This document shows, piece after piece, positions 53,197 through 61,878 of a stretch of 64,000 bases of DNA. A model generated the notes under the pieces. That model was not told the origin of the DNA, searched no databases, and was given only the letters and a program-made list of their open reading frames with translations. The position numbers and the translations under genes were made by a program. Source of the DNA: Candidatus Babeliales bacterium (GTDB lineage Bacteria; Babelota; Babeliae; Babelales; Chromulinivoraceae); the NCBI GenBank assembly GCA_041660205.1, contig JBAZWT010000003.1, positions 1 to 64,000 of the forward strand. The letters run 5' to 3'. Within the stretch, counting starts at the first letter, position 1. Each line of letters begins with the position of its first letter.

Positions 53197-55727
53197 CTAC
53201 GTAAGTTTCATATATTTTTTTAAATATTGGCCAGTATAACTTCCCTGCACTTGGGCCACATATTCAGGCGTTCCTTGAGCAACAATAGTTCCACCCTCAG
53301 ATCCACCATCTGGACCCATATCGATAATAAAATCAGCAACTTTAAGCACATCAAGGTTATGTTCAATAACAATAATTGAATTACCTTTATCGATTAATCG
53401 ATTAAGGACTGTAAGCAATTTCACAATATCATGCGTATGCAGACCAGTTGTAGGTTCATCTAAAACGTAGAGCGTATTTTGACCACGCTTTGCAAGTTCA
53501 TTAACTAATTTTATTCGCTGAGCTTCGCCGCCCGAAAGAGTGGTAGCGCATTGGCCTAATTTTACATAATCAAGACCAACATCGCACAAAAGCTGCAAGC
53601 GTTTGGCTAGTAAGCTATGCGCCTTAAAAAACTCTAAAGCTTCAAGCGCTGTCATATCAAGCACATCGGCAATATTTTTTCCTTTGTACAAAATCTGCAA
53701 CGTTTCAGTGCTATAACGTCTTCCGTGGCAAACTTTACAAGTCATGACAACGTCAGGTAGAAAATGCATGGAAACGGTTATAATTCCATCACCATGACAT
53801 TTATAGCAGCGACCTTTGTTGACGTTAAAACTAAACTGTCCGACGTCGTAGCCGCGAATTTTGCTGTCTGGCAAACTTGCAAAAAGTTCTCGGATTCCAT
53901 TGAAAATTCCAATGTAGGTTGCAGGATTTGAACGCGATGTTCTTCCGATCGGACTTTGATCAATTTGCACCATATGCTCAAGATGCTCAATACCATCAAT
54001 GCGTTGCTTATCAAAGATTTTCCATTTTAAATAAGAGTCTAATTCTTTATGCAGCGTTGGAACTAACTCTTCAAAAATAAGTGAACTTTTTCCTGATCCT
54101 GACACTCCAGAAACTGCACAAAGCACATGTAACGGAAATGAAACACTGACATCTTGTAAGTTATTTTTGGTTGCATGTTTTAATGTTAGAAATTTTTCAG
54201 TTGTTCGACGTTTAGTCGGAACTTTAATTTCAAGCTTTCCAGAAAGATATTTTCCCGTCAGTGATGCTGAATTATTTTCCAATTCTTGCGGAGTTCCTAC
54301 AGCAGTAACCATACCACCATGCACACCAGCTGCTGGACCCATATCGATAACGTAGTCGGCAATGCGAATGGTATCAAGATCATGCTCAACAACGACAACC
54401 GTATTTCCCAAATCTTTTAAGGATTTTAATGTCTCAATCAATCGATCGTTATCACGTTGATGTAGTCCGATGCTTGGCTCATCAAGAATGTACAAGACAC
54501 CACTTAAAGCACAGCCCACTTGCTTGGCCAAACGAATTCTCTGCCCTTCTCCACCTGAAAGCGTACGCGCAGTACGATTAAGCGAAAGGTACGACAAGCC
54601 AACATTGACCAAAAACTGTAAACGCTGACATGATTCGAGTAAAATAGTATGAGCAATTTCTGACTCAAATTCTGATAATTTTAAATTTTGCAAAAAAGAT
54701 ACTGCCTGATCAATAGACAGCTCACCAATTTCAAAAATATTTTTTCCACCGATAGTTACCGACAATGCTTGTTTTGAAAGACGCTGTCCTTGACATAGAT
54801 GACACGGTTTAACCTGGCGACCCATGTATAAATAATAGCCTTCATCTTCTTGCTCATGCTCAACACCAAGACCGTCACATGCACTGCATGCACCGATCGG
54901 AGAGTTAAATGAGAAAAAGCGTGGTTCAAGTTCAGGAAAAGCAACTTGGCAACCTAAGCACATCCGCTTTGATGAATACAGCGTACTCTGTCCATCCACT
55001 TGAAGTTTGCACAAACCATCAGCAAAATCGAAACTTTTCTGAACTGCTTCTTGGATGCGAGACAAACAATCATCATCTTGATCAATGGTAATACTATCAA
55101 GAAGAACATCGATTGAATGTTTATAACTTTTTTTCAGACCTAGCTCTTCGATTTGATCAACATGAGAAATTTTATGCAATTGACCGTCAATGACAAAACG
55201 ATAAAAACCTTTTGCTAAAAAGTCTGCTAACTCATGCTTAAATTCACCTTTGCGTTCTTGAACAACAGGAGCAACGATGGTAACAACTTTTTGCCCGTAC
55301 GCCTCAAGAGCGTACTGTGCGATTTGACTTGCACTATAAGCTCTAATTTCTTTAAAACACTCAGTACAATGCGGGATACCGATGCGAGCATACAAAATGC
55401 GCAAATAATCATAGAGCTCAGTAATCGTTCCTACTGTTGAGCGAGGATTGTGACCTACTGTTTTTTGTTCTATTGCAATAGCTGACACAAACCATCAATG
55501 CGGTCAAAATCTGGTTTTTTTGCAATTCCTAAAAATTGACGGGCATAGGATGAAAGAGATTCCATGTATCGGCGCTTACCTTCAACAAATAAAACATCGA
55601 GAGCAAGCGAGCTTTTACCAGATCCAGAAGGACCTGTAATAACGACTAAAGAATCTTTAGGAATGGAAACATTAATATTTTTTAAATTGTGCTCACGAGC
55701 ACCTATAACACGAATTTCACTTTTCAA
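53197..55727 (-). pseudogene. uvrA: UvrA excinuclease subunit, split by a one-base frameshift
   Basis: UvrA detects bulky DNA damage for nucleotide excision repair. The N-terminal part (55470-55727; TTG start after AGAAGGG) has EIRVIGAREHNLKNI and Walker A GPSGSGKSS but runs into a stop at 55470. The remainder continues in another frame from about 55488: SAIAIEQKTVGHNPRSTVGT, two zinc modules (CSACDG...CHLCQG; CYKCHG...CKVC), the ABC signatures LSGGEGQRIRLAKQ and LSGGEAQRIKLVNE, and the second Walker A GVSGSGKSS. Joining the frames near 55487 restores DGL-V-SAIAIEQ, aligned without a gap to the family. One missing base, a sequencing error or recoding could explain it. Restored length about 850 residues, shorter than the usual 940. 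Confidence 0.92.
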
Positions 55728-55820
55728 GACTAGCCCTTCTAAGAATATATACTTCATAAAAGCAAGCATACCACATGTTACAAAAATATTGTCTCAACTA
55801 AAACGATGTAGCTAAACTAG

Positions 55821-56819
55821 CTATCTCCGAGGTAACGACCATGAAGGAAGAGGCAAAGGGCTACTGAGGTCAGATGTCGTCGAATTTTTCGACAAAACTA
55901 AACTTGATGATGCTGAATTTGATGATGAATCTTCTAAATGTAATGGATCAACTTGAGGAACGTTCCTCCACGTAAGCTCACAAAACAACAAATCGAGACT
56001 TGGTACCTTTACAACGCTTAAATGACCATCTTTACGCGCTCCTTCAAGAGGTACGTGAATATTTACCATGTTGATATTATCGTAAGAGCTTGATGGTATT
56101 TTATCAAATAAATTCAAATCAGAACCAATCCAATCTCTTAAAGTCATGATAAAACGTAATTCTGCATGCTTATTATGTCTATCTACCACCAAGACTCCAC
56201 CTTTTTTTATAAAATCATCTACATGATCAGCTACGAATTTTCCCAAAGGTGGTTCGTTTAATGACACTAATGAAAAACGGCCATTTTTATTACCTGCAAC
56301 ATCAAAAAATCCATGTATACCATTTTCTCTAAAGGGCCTATTTCTATCTAAAAAAGCATTCATTGTTCCATCTAGATTTCTTAATTTATCAAAATCTTTT
56401 TGCTCCTCACGCTGTACAAAAACTCTTGCATAATTTATCTCTCCTACCAACTTTTCCATTTCAACTTTTGCTTGATATTCTCTTCGATTTTGCTCATCTC
56501 TTGCTAAGTGTTCTTGCCTTCTAATAGCTATTATTCGTCTTTTTCTTTCTGCAACTGCTTGTCGTTTTTGGGCTTCATTCATCATTTCTTGATTAATTTC
56601 TTCATCAGCAATTAGGTCAATATGATTTTGTTTTGCCACTGCACCACCTTGATTTGCTTTTTTAGCAAAATCACGTTCCATTTTTTCAACAATAGCATCT
56701 CCAACAGGATCTACAGTATTTGGACTATAATATCGCTGGGTGGATGAAGCTCGCAAACAAATAGTTGTCACAGCCAACAAAGCAACAAAGTTTATATACC
56801 TACATGTATCAATTTTCAC
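55821..56819 (-). CDS. Secreted coiled-coil plus globular domain protein
   Basis: 332 residues with a signal region (CRYINFVALLAVTTICLRA). A basic coiled coil covers about 60-140 (EAQKRQAVAERKRRIIAIRR). A compact domain follows (about 140-285) with RENGIHGFFDVAGNKNGRFS, KKGGVLVVDRHNKHAELRFI and LLFCELTWRNVPQVDPL, alternating strands and helices. A Ser/Pro-rich tail ends the protein. The VLVVDRHNKHA segment looks like a Rossmann-type strand-loop, but no family is recognised. Located between uvrA and the tRNA-His/Pro pair. Confidence 0.75.
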   Translation of the reverse strand: MKIDTCRYINFVALLAVTTICLRASSTQRYYSPNTVDPVGDAIVEKMERDFAKKANQGGAVAKQNHIDLIADEEINQEMMNEAQKRQAVAERKRRIIAIRRQEHLARDEQNRREYQAKVEMEKLVGEINYARVFVQREEQKDFDKLRNLDGTMNAFLDRNRPFRENGIHGFFDVAGNKNGRFSLVSLNEPPLGKFVADHVDDFIKKGGVLVVDRHNKHAELRFIMTLRDWIGSDLNLFDKIPSSSYDNINMVNIHVPLEGARKDGHLSVVKVPSLDLLFCELTWRNVPQVDPLHLEDSSSNSASSSLVLSKNSTTSDLSSPLPLPSWSLPRR

Positions 56820-57211
56820 AAAAACCTCCTAAAAACAATGATTTAAAAACCATTTCACCCTAAAGTAATTTATTAATTCTTATGAGCAAACGTTAGCAAA
56901 TATTCAAGCTAAATATCTAGAGAATCTAAAAATATTAAAAACACCCGTAAAATTTTAATAAAATCTTACAGCCAAGCTTGATAGAACTCCTAATGCAACC
57001 CCACGTTTCATCTACAACAAAGATATCAAAAAAATCGCCTACTAGCAACGCTTTTTAGCCCAAAGCAAGCGCCCAGAAAAAATAAACCGCTCATTGTAAA
57101 ATCCATGTAAAATCCATTTTACAGATAAAAAATAAGCACTCTAGAACGATCTTTTTATAAAAGCTCGCTAGATTTTTTCGCAAATATGCGTATACTTCTT
57201 ACTGTTATTGT
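56820..57211. other. Intergenic region upstream of the tRNA pair
   Basis: About 390 nt without a plausible gene. It contains AT-rich spacer, the -10-like TATACT at 57191-57196 about 15 nt before tRNA-His, and a small dyad CGCAAATATGCG next to it. No repeat from the GC-rich family is present. Confidence 0.5.
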
Positions 57212-57288
<77 letters not shown>

Positions 57289-57390
57289 AAAATTCAAAAA
57301 TCTTTGATAAGTCATTAAAAAATCAACCTAAGACAATGTCAAAGTTGTCAATAGGAAACACAAAATCGCATCTACAGCGATTTTGCATGT

Positions 57391-57466
57391 CGGGGCGTAG
57401 CGCAATTGGTAGCGCACTCGCTTTGGGAGCGAGGGGTTGTGAGTTCAAGTCTCGCCGCCCCGACCA
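57391..57466 (+). tRNA. tRNA-Pro (UGG), copy 1
   Basis: Acceptor CGGGGCG/CGCCCCG, anticodon stem CTCGC/GCGAG with loop TTTGGGA (anticodon TGG), T-arm TGTGA-G-TTCAAGT-type, discriminator A and encoded CCA. Identical to the copy at 63591-63666. Confidence 0.96.
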
Positions 57467-57493
57467 CTTGTTTCAGCATGAAGCAAGTGGTCG
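57461..57493 (+). terminator. Hairpin overlapping the 3' end of tRNA-Pro copy 1
   Basis: CGACCACTTG pairs with CAAGTGGTCG, extended by TTC/GAA, giving a stem of about 14 bp with loop AGCAT. The 5' arm starts inside the tRNA acceptor/CCA end. Likely terminator or processing hairpin; a T-run follows about 10 nt later. Confidence 0.65.
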
Positions 57494-57555
57494 GTAAACC
57501 GATTTTTCAAAATGATTCAAATGGTCGGAAGCACTTATACTCTAAGAGATAACAA

Positions 57556-58383
57556 ATGTTTGCTTTTACCAAATTAACCAACCATGGATCATCGCATCCT
57601 ATCCAAGCACGAATAGCTATTTTTTTATATGAACTCATACAAAAAACAGACCTCACAACTATACAAAAAGATAGCCTCTCCAAGCTTTCGTATGATTTAG
57701 CCCAAGATTTAATTGAAGCAGAAAAGTACGGCTTAAACTTACTGAACGATATAAAAAGAATCAATCATGACTGGCTAGAGAAAAATAATGATTTTCTCAA
57801 AAATCAACCTCTTACTTCATATCAATCTCTAACCTCTCCCAAAGACATTCTAATTTTTTTAAAGAATGCAAAATCATCATTAAGAAAAGTTGGAACAATT
57901 ATCGGCATAATTTTTGAAAAGGACCGAGAGGCTGCTCTTGATAAAAAGACAACCAACAAACACCCTTGGTATCAAGCCTACAAAAAGGGTAACTTTCAAG
58001 AGATTCTAAATGATCTCAAAAAACAATTAAAAGCAGACCTAAATCACCCATTGCCTAAAATAATTCAAGATTATAGCAATTGGTTAGAATTCATTAGTTT
58101 TTTTCGTGATGAAGATGAACATCCAAAGACTTTCGACGATTTCATCCAAAATTATAAAATAACGCGTTCAAATGATTTCTATACGCTCGCAAAACCGCAA
58201 TTTCAAGATGGAACAGATGTCGAATTGTTTTTAGAAAAATCACTACGGTACTTGCTCTTGTTTTCAGAAGAAATATGTATACTCTCTCTTTTAGAAAAAA
58301 CTGATAGCCTATACCAATTATTGGAAATCGCAGAAAACGATCGCGACAAGGCGTGTCCAAAAAAATTTAAATTTGCTATCTAA
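57556..58383 (+). CDS. Cytoplasmic hypothetical protein with R-x4-H motif
   Basis: 275 residues, no signal peptide or membrane segment. All-helical looking, with conserved-type aromatic positions (NHPLPKIIQDYSNWLEFISF). FFRDEDEHPKTF near 183-194 has an Arg followed by four residues and His, the spacing of HEPN ribonuclease active sites, and is preceded by a helical bundle, but the match is too general for a firm call. It starts about 90 nt after tRNA-Pro, so it may belong to the element bounded by the tRNA-Pro copies. Function unknown. Confidence 0.72.
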   Translation: MFAFTKLTNHGSSHPIQARIAIFLYELIQKTDLTTIQKDSLSKLSYDLAQDLIEAEKYGLNLLNDIKRINHDWLEKNNDFLKNQPLTSYQSLTSPKDILIFLKNAKSSLRKVGTIIGIIFEKDREAALDKKTTNKHPWYQAYKKGNFQEILNDLKKQLKADLNHPLPKIIQDYSNWLEFISFFRDEDEHPKTFDDFIQNYKITRSNDFYTLAKPQFQDGTDVELFLEKSLRYLLLFSEEICILSLLEKTDSLYQLLEIAENDRDKACPKKFKFAI

Positions 58384-58393
58384 AATACGCAAA

Positions 58394-58666
58394 TTAACTC
58401 ATAATTCCCTTTTTCAATAAATCCGCAAAACAAGCCCTAAACCAGGCTGCCACTTTTGTGACTATTGAGTAAGAACTATTCATGCGTTTGCGATATGTGA
58501 TTTTTAATGCTCCCGAAACAGGCTCCGCCATTATACCCAAAGGCTCTACCCTAAAAAACCGCCCTTGCTTGTTTTTGTATAACTCAAAAGAATCTATAGA
58601 TTGCAGATTTGAACATAATTTTCTTGAAACATGCTGCTTTTTCTCCCAATAAACAGACCAATTCAT
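58394..58666 (-). CDS. Small hypothetical protein
   Basis: 90 residues from ATG 58666, with strong GGAGGG 4 nt upstream. A 5' extension in the same frame has no such site. Composition: Lys/Arg-rich with a hydrophobic C-terminal half (ALKITYRKRMNSSYSIVTKV, AAWFRACFADLLKKG), two Cys. Opposite in direction to the small-protein family next to it, with 10 nt to the preceding convergent gene. No family recognised. Confidence 0.6.
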   Translation of the reverse strand: MNWSVYWEKKQHVSRKLCSNLQSIDSFELYKNKQGRFFRVEPLGIMAEPVSGALKITYRKRMNSSYSIVTKVAAWFRACFADLLKKGIMS

Positions 58667-58885
58667 AGAGCCCTCCATAACAATCGAAATAGATAAACAA
58701 ATCGCTCCCAAGACATAGCGTCCAATCTTATATTACAATAATATATTTATTTTTTATAAAACAGCTCTCTCTGCAGAGTCTTAATTAAATGATTGGGGGG
58801 CTGTTGCACGAAGTTCTTCATGAATTAATATAATAGTGGGGATTAGTAGTTACTTATTGCCTATTTAAAGAGATTTTGATTTATT

Positions 58886-58975
58886 ATGTTTAAAAAATTT
58901 TTCAAATTTGTGTTATGGATGCACGGCATCGCATTTCCGCCATATGCTTTGTATTGGTTACTATACAGAAAGTAA
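58886..58975 (+). CDS. Possible 29-residue membrane peptide
   Basis: ATG at 58886 opens 29 codons rich in Phe, Leu, Trp and Tyr with Lys at both ends (MFKKFFKFVLWMHG, then ALYWLLYRK). The K-hydrophobic-K pattern fits a small membrane peptide. The ribosome binding site is weak (AAAGAGA, 18 nt upstream). It lies just ahead of the family of small membrane-anchored proteins. Coding is unproven. Confidence 0.4.
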   Translation: MFKKFFKFVLWMHGIAFPPYALYWLLYRK

Positions 58976-59014
58976 ATTATCAATATGTCCTGTAGGGGGA
59001 CTTTAGGAGGCATT

Positions 59015-59332
59015 ATGAAAAAAGTATCATCCAATGATTCAAAAAACATGTTGTATATTGCGGCATCGATAGGGATCATCATTTTTGCTGGCTCAAAATT
59101 TTTGAATGAGTATTCAAGTTTTCAAAAAAAACGAACCATGGATAATGATTATAGGCAAAAATTAAAATGGCAGCATGAATGTGCAAAGGAACATAAAACC
59201 GATGTTATGTGGGAATATACCCAACGGCAAATCAAGGAAATAAGGTCAAAAATGCTTCATGATGGATATAGTCATTCTGCTATAGATAAATTAGACACAG
59301 ACACGTTTCTAGGAGTTCATAATTGTATTTAG
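59015..59332 (+). CDS. Small membrane-anchored protein, tandem family member 1
   Basis: 105 residues from ATG 59015 (AGGAGG 4 nt upstream). One N-terminal helix (MLYIAASIGIIIFAGSKFL) follows a short polar start (SSNDSKN). The remainder is helical and charged and contains KMLHDGYSHSAIDKL, a K/RM-x-x-DGY motif shared with the next two proteins. First of a tandem set on the plus strand; 39 nt to the next gene. Function unknown; single-pass anchor with cytoplasmic or periplasmic charged domain. Confidence 0.75.
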   Translation: MKKVSSNDSKNMLYIAASIGIIIFAGSKFLNEYSSFQKKRTMDNDYRQKLKWQHECAKEHKTDVMWEYTQRQIKEIRSKMLHDGYSHSAIDKLDTDTFLGVHNCI

Positions 59333-59371
59333 CAAAGTCATAACTTAGTATCATCGCACAGGAGGTTTCAC

Positions 59372-59779
59372 ATGGAACAACGATCAATCACTAAACCAAA
59401 AAACATACTATACATAGCTATTGCCTTAGGCATAGGCACATTAATTTGCATAAAATTATATAAAACATTCGAAGAGATAAAGCTCCATAAGAATAAAGTC
59501 CGCGATAGAATCGGAATGGATTTATTTTATGAGAATAAAATAGAATATTTTTATTTACTAGGGAAGGAGCATCCTGATATCACTTATGATAATTTACAAG
59601 TTCCCATCAACGAATGGAAATCAAGAATGCTTTCTGATGGGTATAAATACTATGAAATTGACAAAATAGCTCAATCCGCTCGAGAAAATGCTTCAATAAG
59701 ATATAAAGAAAAAAAACAATTTCATCAAACTTGTGACGCCTTAGTAACTTATTTAGAAAAACTAGACAATGAAGAATAA
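59372..59779 (+). CDS. Small membrane-anchored protein, tandem family member 2
   Basis: 135 residues. Start MEQRSITKPKNILYI with Shine-Dalgarno AGGAGG. The N-terminal helix ILYIAIALGIGTLICIKLYKTFEEI matches member 3 in position and in the IKLYKT end. The C-terminal half contains RMLSDGYKYYEIDKIAQSA, the same DGY...I motif as members 1 and 3. A Tyr/Lys/Glu-rich linker separates the parts. Likely expressed with its neighbours from one transcript (spacing 39 and 24 nt). Confidence 0.78.
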   Translation: MEQRSITKPKNILYIAIALGIGTLICIKLYKTFEEIKLHKNKVRDRIGMDLFYENKIEYFYLLGKEHPDITYDNLQVPINEWKSRMLSDGYKYYEIDKIAQSARENASIRYKEKKQFHQTCDALVTYLEKLDNEE

Positions 59780-59803
59780 ACTATAATCTATAGGGGGTTT
59801 CAC

Positions 59804-60229
59804 ATGGAACAAAAATCATACAATCAACCAAAAAAGATATTATATCTATCTATTTCTTTGGCAATAGTCACTTTCTCTGGCATAAAGCTATATAAAACAT
59901 GGCAAGAAATACAAACGAAAAAAGAAGTAGATCAAAAAAGAAAATATGCTCATTCAGCATATGAACATAAAAAACAACAACAGGAAAATAAAAATCGAAT
60001 GGACAATTTCTATCTAAACGAATTCAAAAAAAAGAGCGAAAACTTTTGGATAGCTACATGCATGAATCCTGATTATGCACCTACTTATCTAAGAGAAATA
60101 GAGGCTGATGAAGCAAAGATTGAAAATAAAATGTATCAAGACGGTTATTCTAATATGGATATTGGAATAATTAAAAACAAAGCTAGACAATTGGCTACAG
60201 AAGTTTTGAAGAATTTTAAAAAAACATAA
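59804..60229 (+). CDS. Small membrane-anchored protein, tandem family member 3
   Basis: 141 residues. N-terminus MEQKSYNQPKKILYLSISLA with helix to about residue 30, then IKLYKTWQEIQ. Middle: Lys/Gln/Glu-rich coiled coil. C-terminal DGY motif: KMYQDGYSNMDIGIIKNKA. The first 40 bases of the coding sequence resemble those of members 2 and 4 (GGAACAAAAATCATA...CAACC), which suggests recent duplication. A further 24-30 nt separates it from the next gene. Confidence 0.78.
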   Translation: MEQKSYNQPKKILYLSISLAIVTFSGIKLYKTWQEIQTKKEVDQKRKYAHSAYEHKKQQQENKNRMDNFYLNEFKKKSENFWIATCMNPDYAPTYLREIEADEAKIENKMYQDGYSNMDIGIIKNKARQLATEVLKNFKKT

Positions 60230-60259
60230 TAAAAAATACTTAATCAAAAGGGATCAAAA

Positions 60260-60535
60260 ATGAATAGAGCAACAATCTACTCATTCATAGTTCTTTTATT
60301 AGGGCTACAATTTCAGGCATTAGACGCTAAAAAGAAAAGCTTAAGCTTTAATCAACCATCAAAGCCAGTAAAAACAACAAAGAAAAAACCTTATGTAAAA
60401 AAAACTATCCACGAAGGCTTAGGCAAAAGAAGTAAAAAAAATGGAATGATAAAAACCAAAAGTGTTTCAAGCCATTTTAAACGCAGCTCTAAAGGAGGAA
60501 ACACACTGGTCAATGCTTATTCCAGAAGTAAATAA
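60260..60535 (+). CDS. Small basic secreted protein
   Basis: 91 residues with an N-terminal hydrophobic segment (MNRATIYSFIVLLLGLQFQALDA) typical of a signal peptide, then a very Lys/Ser/Thr-rich region (KKKSLSFNQPSKPVKTTKKK) and a basic tail (SSHFKRSSKGGNTLVNAYS). About one quarter of the mature residues are Lys or Arg; such proteins can bind nucleic acid or surfaces. It interrupts the membrane-anchored family in the same direction. No family recognised. Confidence 0.7.
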   Translation: MNRATIYSFIVLLLGLQFQALDAKKKSLSFNQPSKPVKTTKKKPYVKKTIHEGLGKRSKKNGMIKTKSVSSHFKRSSKGGNTLVNAYSRSK

Positions 60536-60557
60536 AATATAATCCATAGGAGCCTTC

Positions 60558-61070
60558 ATGGAACAAAAATCATATCAACAACCAAATCAAAAAATGATTA
60601 AACAATTTTTATTTATTTTAACAATTTTATCATTCCATGGTGCTTTTCATGCTTTTCATGAGATATTGCACGATAAATCGATTAAGACTACAAAAGCTTA
60701 TATTAGTAGTTATACACTAGGCACAAGTTTTACTAATTCACCTATCACCCGTAGATGGATGAATAGAAATATACTAAAAACAATGAAGCGTAGAGCCATA
60801 AAAGGTCTATTATGGCAAGGCGACAAAGTAATAGTACGCTTTTATAACAATCCAACCCAAGAAGAGTATGACATTTATGTTAAATGCCTTAGCACTCAAT
60901 TATCAGGGATTATGGAGTATAAAATTACATTCACGGATTATATTCTTATTAGCTTGAAACATGGGTCTTTTACGCGCGATCAGTTTCAAATTTTTTTAGA
61001 TAAAATTAACGCATCGATTGAAGATAATGGCGATAAAGAATTAAATGTTCTAAATCAAGAACATTTTTAA
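60558..61070 (+). CDS. Small membrane-anchored protein, tandem family member 4 (divergent)
   Basis: 170 residues. The first ten residues (MEQKSYQQPN) match members 2 and 3, and the N-terminal helix follows (MIKQFLFILTILSFHGAF). The body has diverged: a HxxFHxxHEI-like stretch, a basic segment (RRWMNRNILKTMKRRAIKG) and beta-type YDIYVKCLSTQL, with no clear DGY motif. So the leader part has been reused on a different body, or the body has evolved fast. Ends the small-protein locus. Confidence 0.75.
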   Translation: MEQKSYQQPNQKMIKQFLFILTILSFHGAFHAFHEILHDKSIKTTKAYISSYTLGTSFTNSPITRRWMNRNILKTMKRRAIKGLLWQGDKVIVRFYNNPTQEEYDIYVKCLSTQLSGIMEYKITFTDYILISLKHGSFTRDQFQIFLDKINASIEDNGDKELNVLNQEHF

Positions 61071-61390
61071 AATAACCCTTATTGCCTTCATAACAAAAAC
61101 ATCGTATTATCAATATAAATCCACAACTTTTTTGGAATATTAACATATTTGCAACTTAGACCGCAGTATTTGTGTTAATTGCTCTTTTAATTTTTTCCAC
61201 TGAAAAGTTCGAAGTGCACACATTGACTGCGACCATTTTTAAAAGACTTTTCTTTAACAAGTGCCTTCTTGTCCTGTGCATAGGTGAATACGGTGATTCA
61301 CTATCCAGGCTGGCACAAAATACCAGACAAAATAATTCTAATCTTAACAATTTAAAGTCCATCTATCTCTGCACATGAAAGGGAACTCTC
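61071..61390. other. Intergenic region with a nested hairpin
   Basis: 320 nt without a supported gene. At 61261-61316 the sequence folds into nested stems: GTGCC/GGCAC, CCTG/CAGG, ATA/TAT and GTGAAT/ATTCAC with loop ACGGTG. The segment is more GC-rich than its flanks. Open frames on both strands overlap here, none with a Shine-Dalgarno. It could be an RNA element, a remnant of a mobile sequence, or the leader of nfeD. The end (GAAAGGGAACTCTC) holds the nfeD Shine-Dalgarno. Confidence 0.45.
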
Positions 61391-61858
61391 ATGACACATA
61401 TTTGGTTCATCCTAGCCCTATTCTGGCTCTTTTTAGAAATGGGCAATCCAGGATTGTTTTATTTTCTTTCCATCGCATTTGGATCTTTTATGGCTTTTGT
61501 AGCAAGTCTATACAACCTTGATATTGCAGCACAATGCACCATTTGTCTTACAGGATCTCTAGGGATGCTTTTTTTATTGCAGACCTATGTGAAAAAAAGT
61601 CAAAAAAATAAATCATCCAAAATGTATCAATCAAACATGTACCAACTCATAGGCAAAACTATAGAAATTACAGAAATAACATCTGCAACTTCTGGTTACG
61701 GAAAAATTAACGGAGAAACATGGTCCGTTAAATCACAAGGCAATAAAAGCTTAACCGTAGGGATGCTTGCAATAATTACAGGCGTTCAAGGTTGTCATTT
61801 GCAAATCAATAGTTTAGCAAACGATAGTTTATCAAACGATAGTTTAATCAACGATTAA
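61391..61858 (+). CDS. NfeD-like membrane protein
   Basis: 155 residues, short NfeD without the protease part. Three membrane helices (about 5-25, 28-45, 50-70) precede a C-terminal OB-fold-like beta domain with LIGKTIEITEITSATSGYGK and NGETWSVKSQGNKSL. The tail is a tandem DSL(S/A)ND repeat (about 140-155). NfeD proteins partner with stomatin/SPFH proteins, and the next gene, 20 nt away, is one. The two are thought to work in membrane organisation. Operon of two. Confidence 0.9.
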   Translation: MTHIWFILALFWLFLEMGNPGLFYFLSIAFGSFMAFVASLYNLDIAAQCTICLTGSLGMLFLLQTYVKKSQKNKSSKMYQSNMYQLIGKTIEITEITSATSGYGKINGETWSVKSQGNKSLTVGMLAIITGVQGCHLQINSLANDSLSNDSLIND

Positions 61859-61878
61859 TCCAAGAAAGGGATTTTATT

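Noticed and set aside
61156..61378. Overlapping 68-codon frames on both strands before nfeD
   Set aside because: Opposite frames of equal length over the same hairpin region, neither with a ribosome site; at most a remnant of something older.
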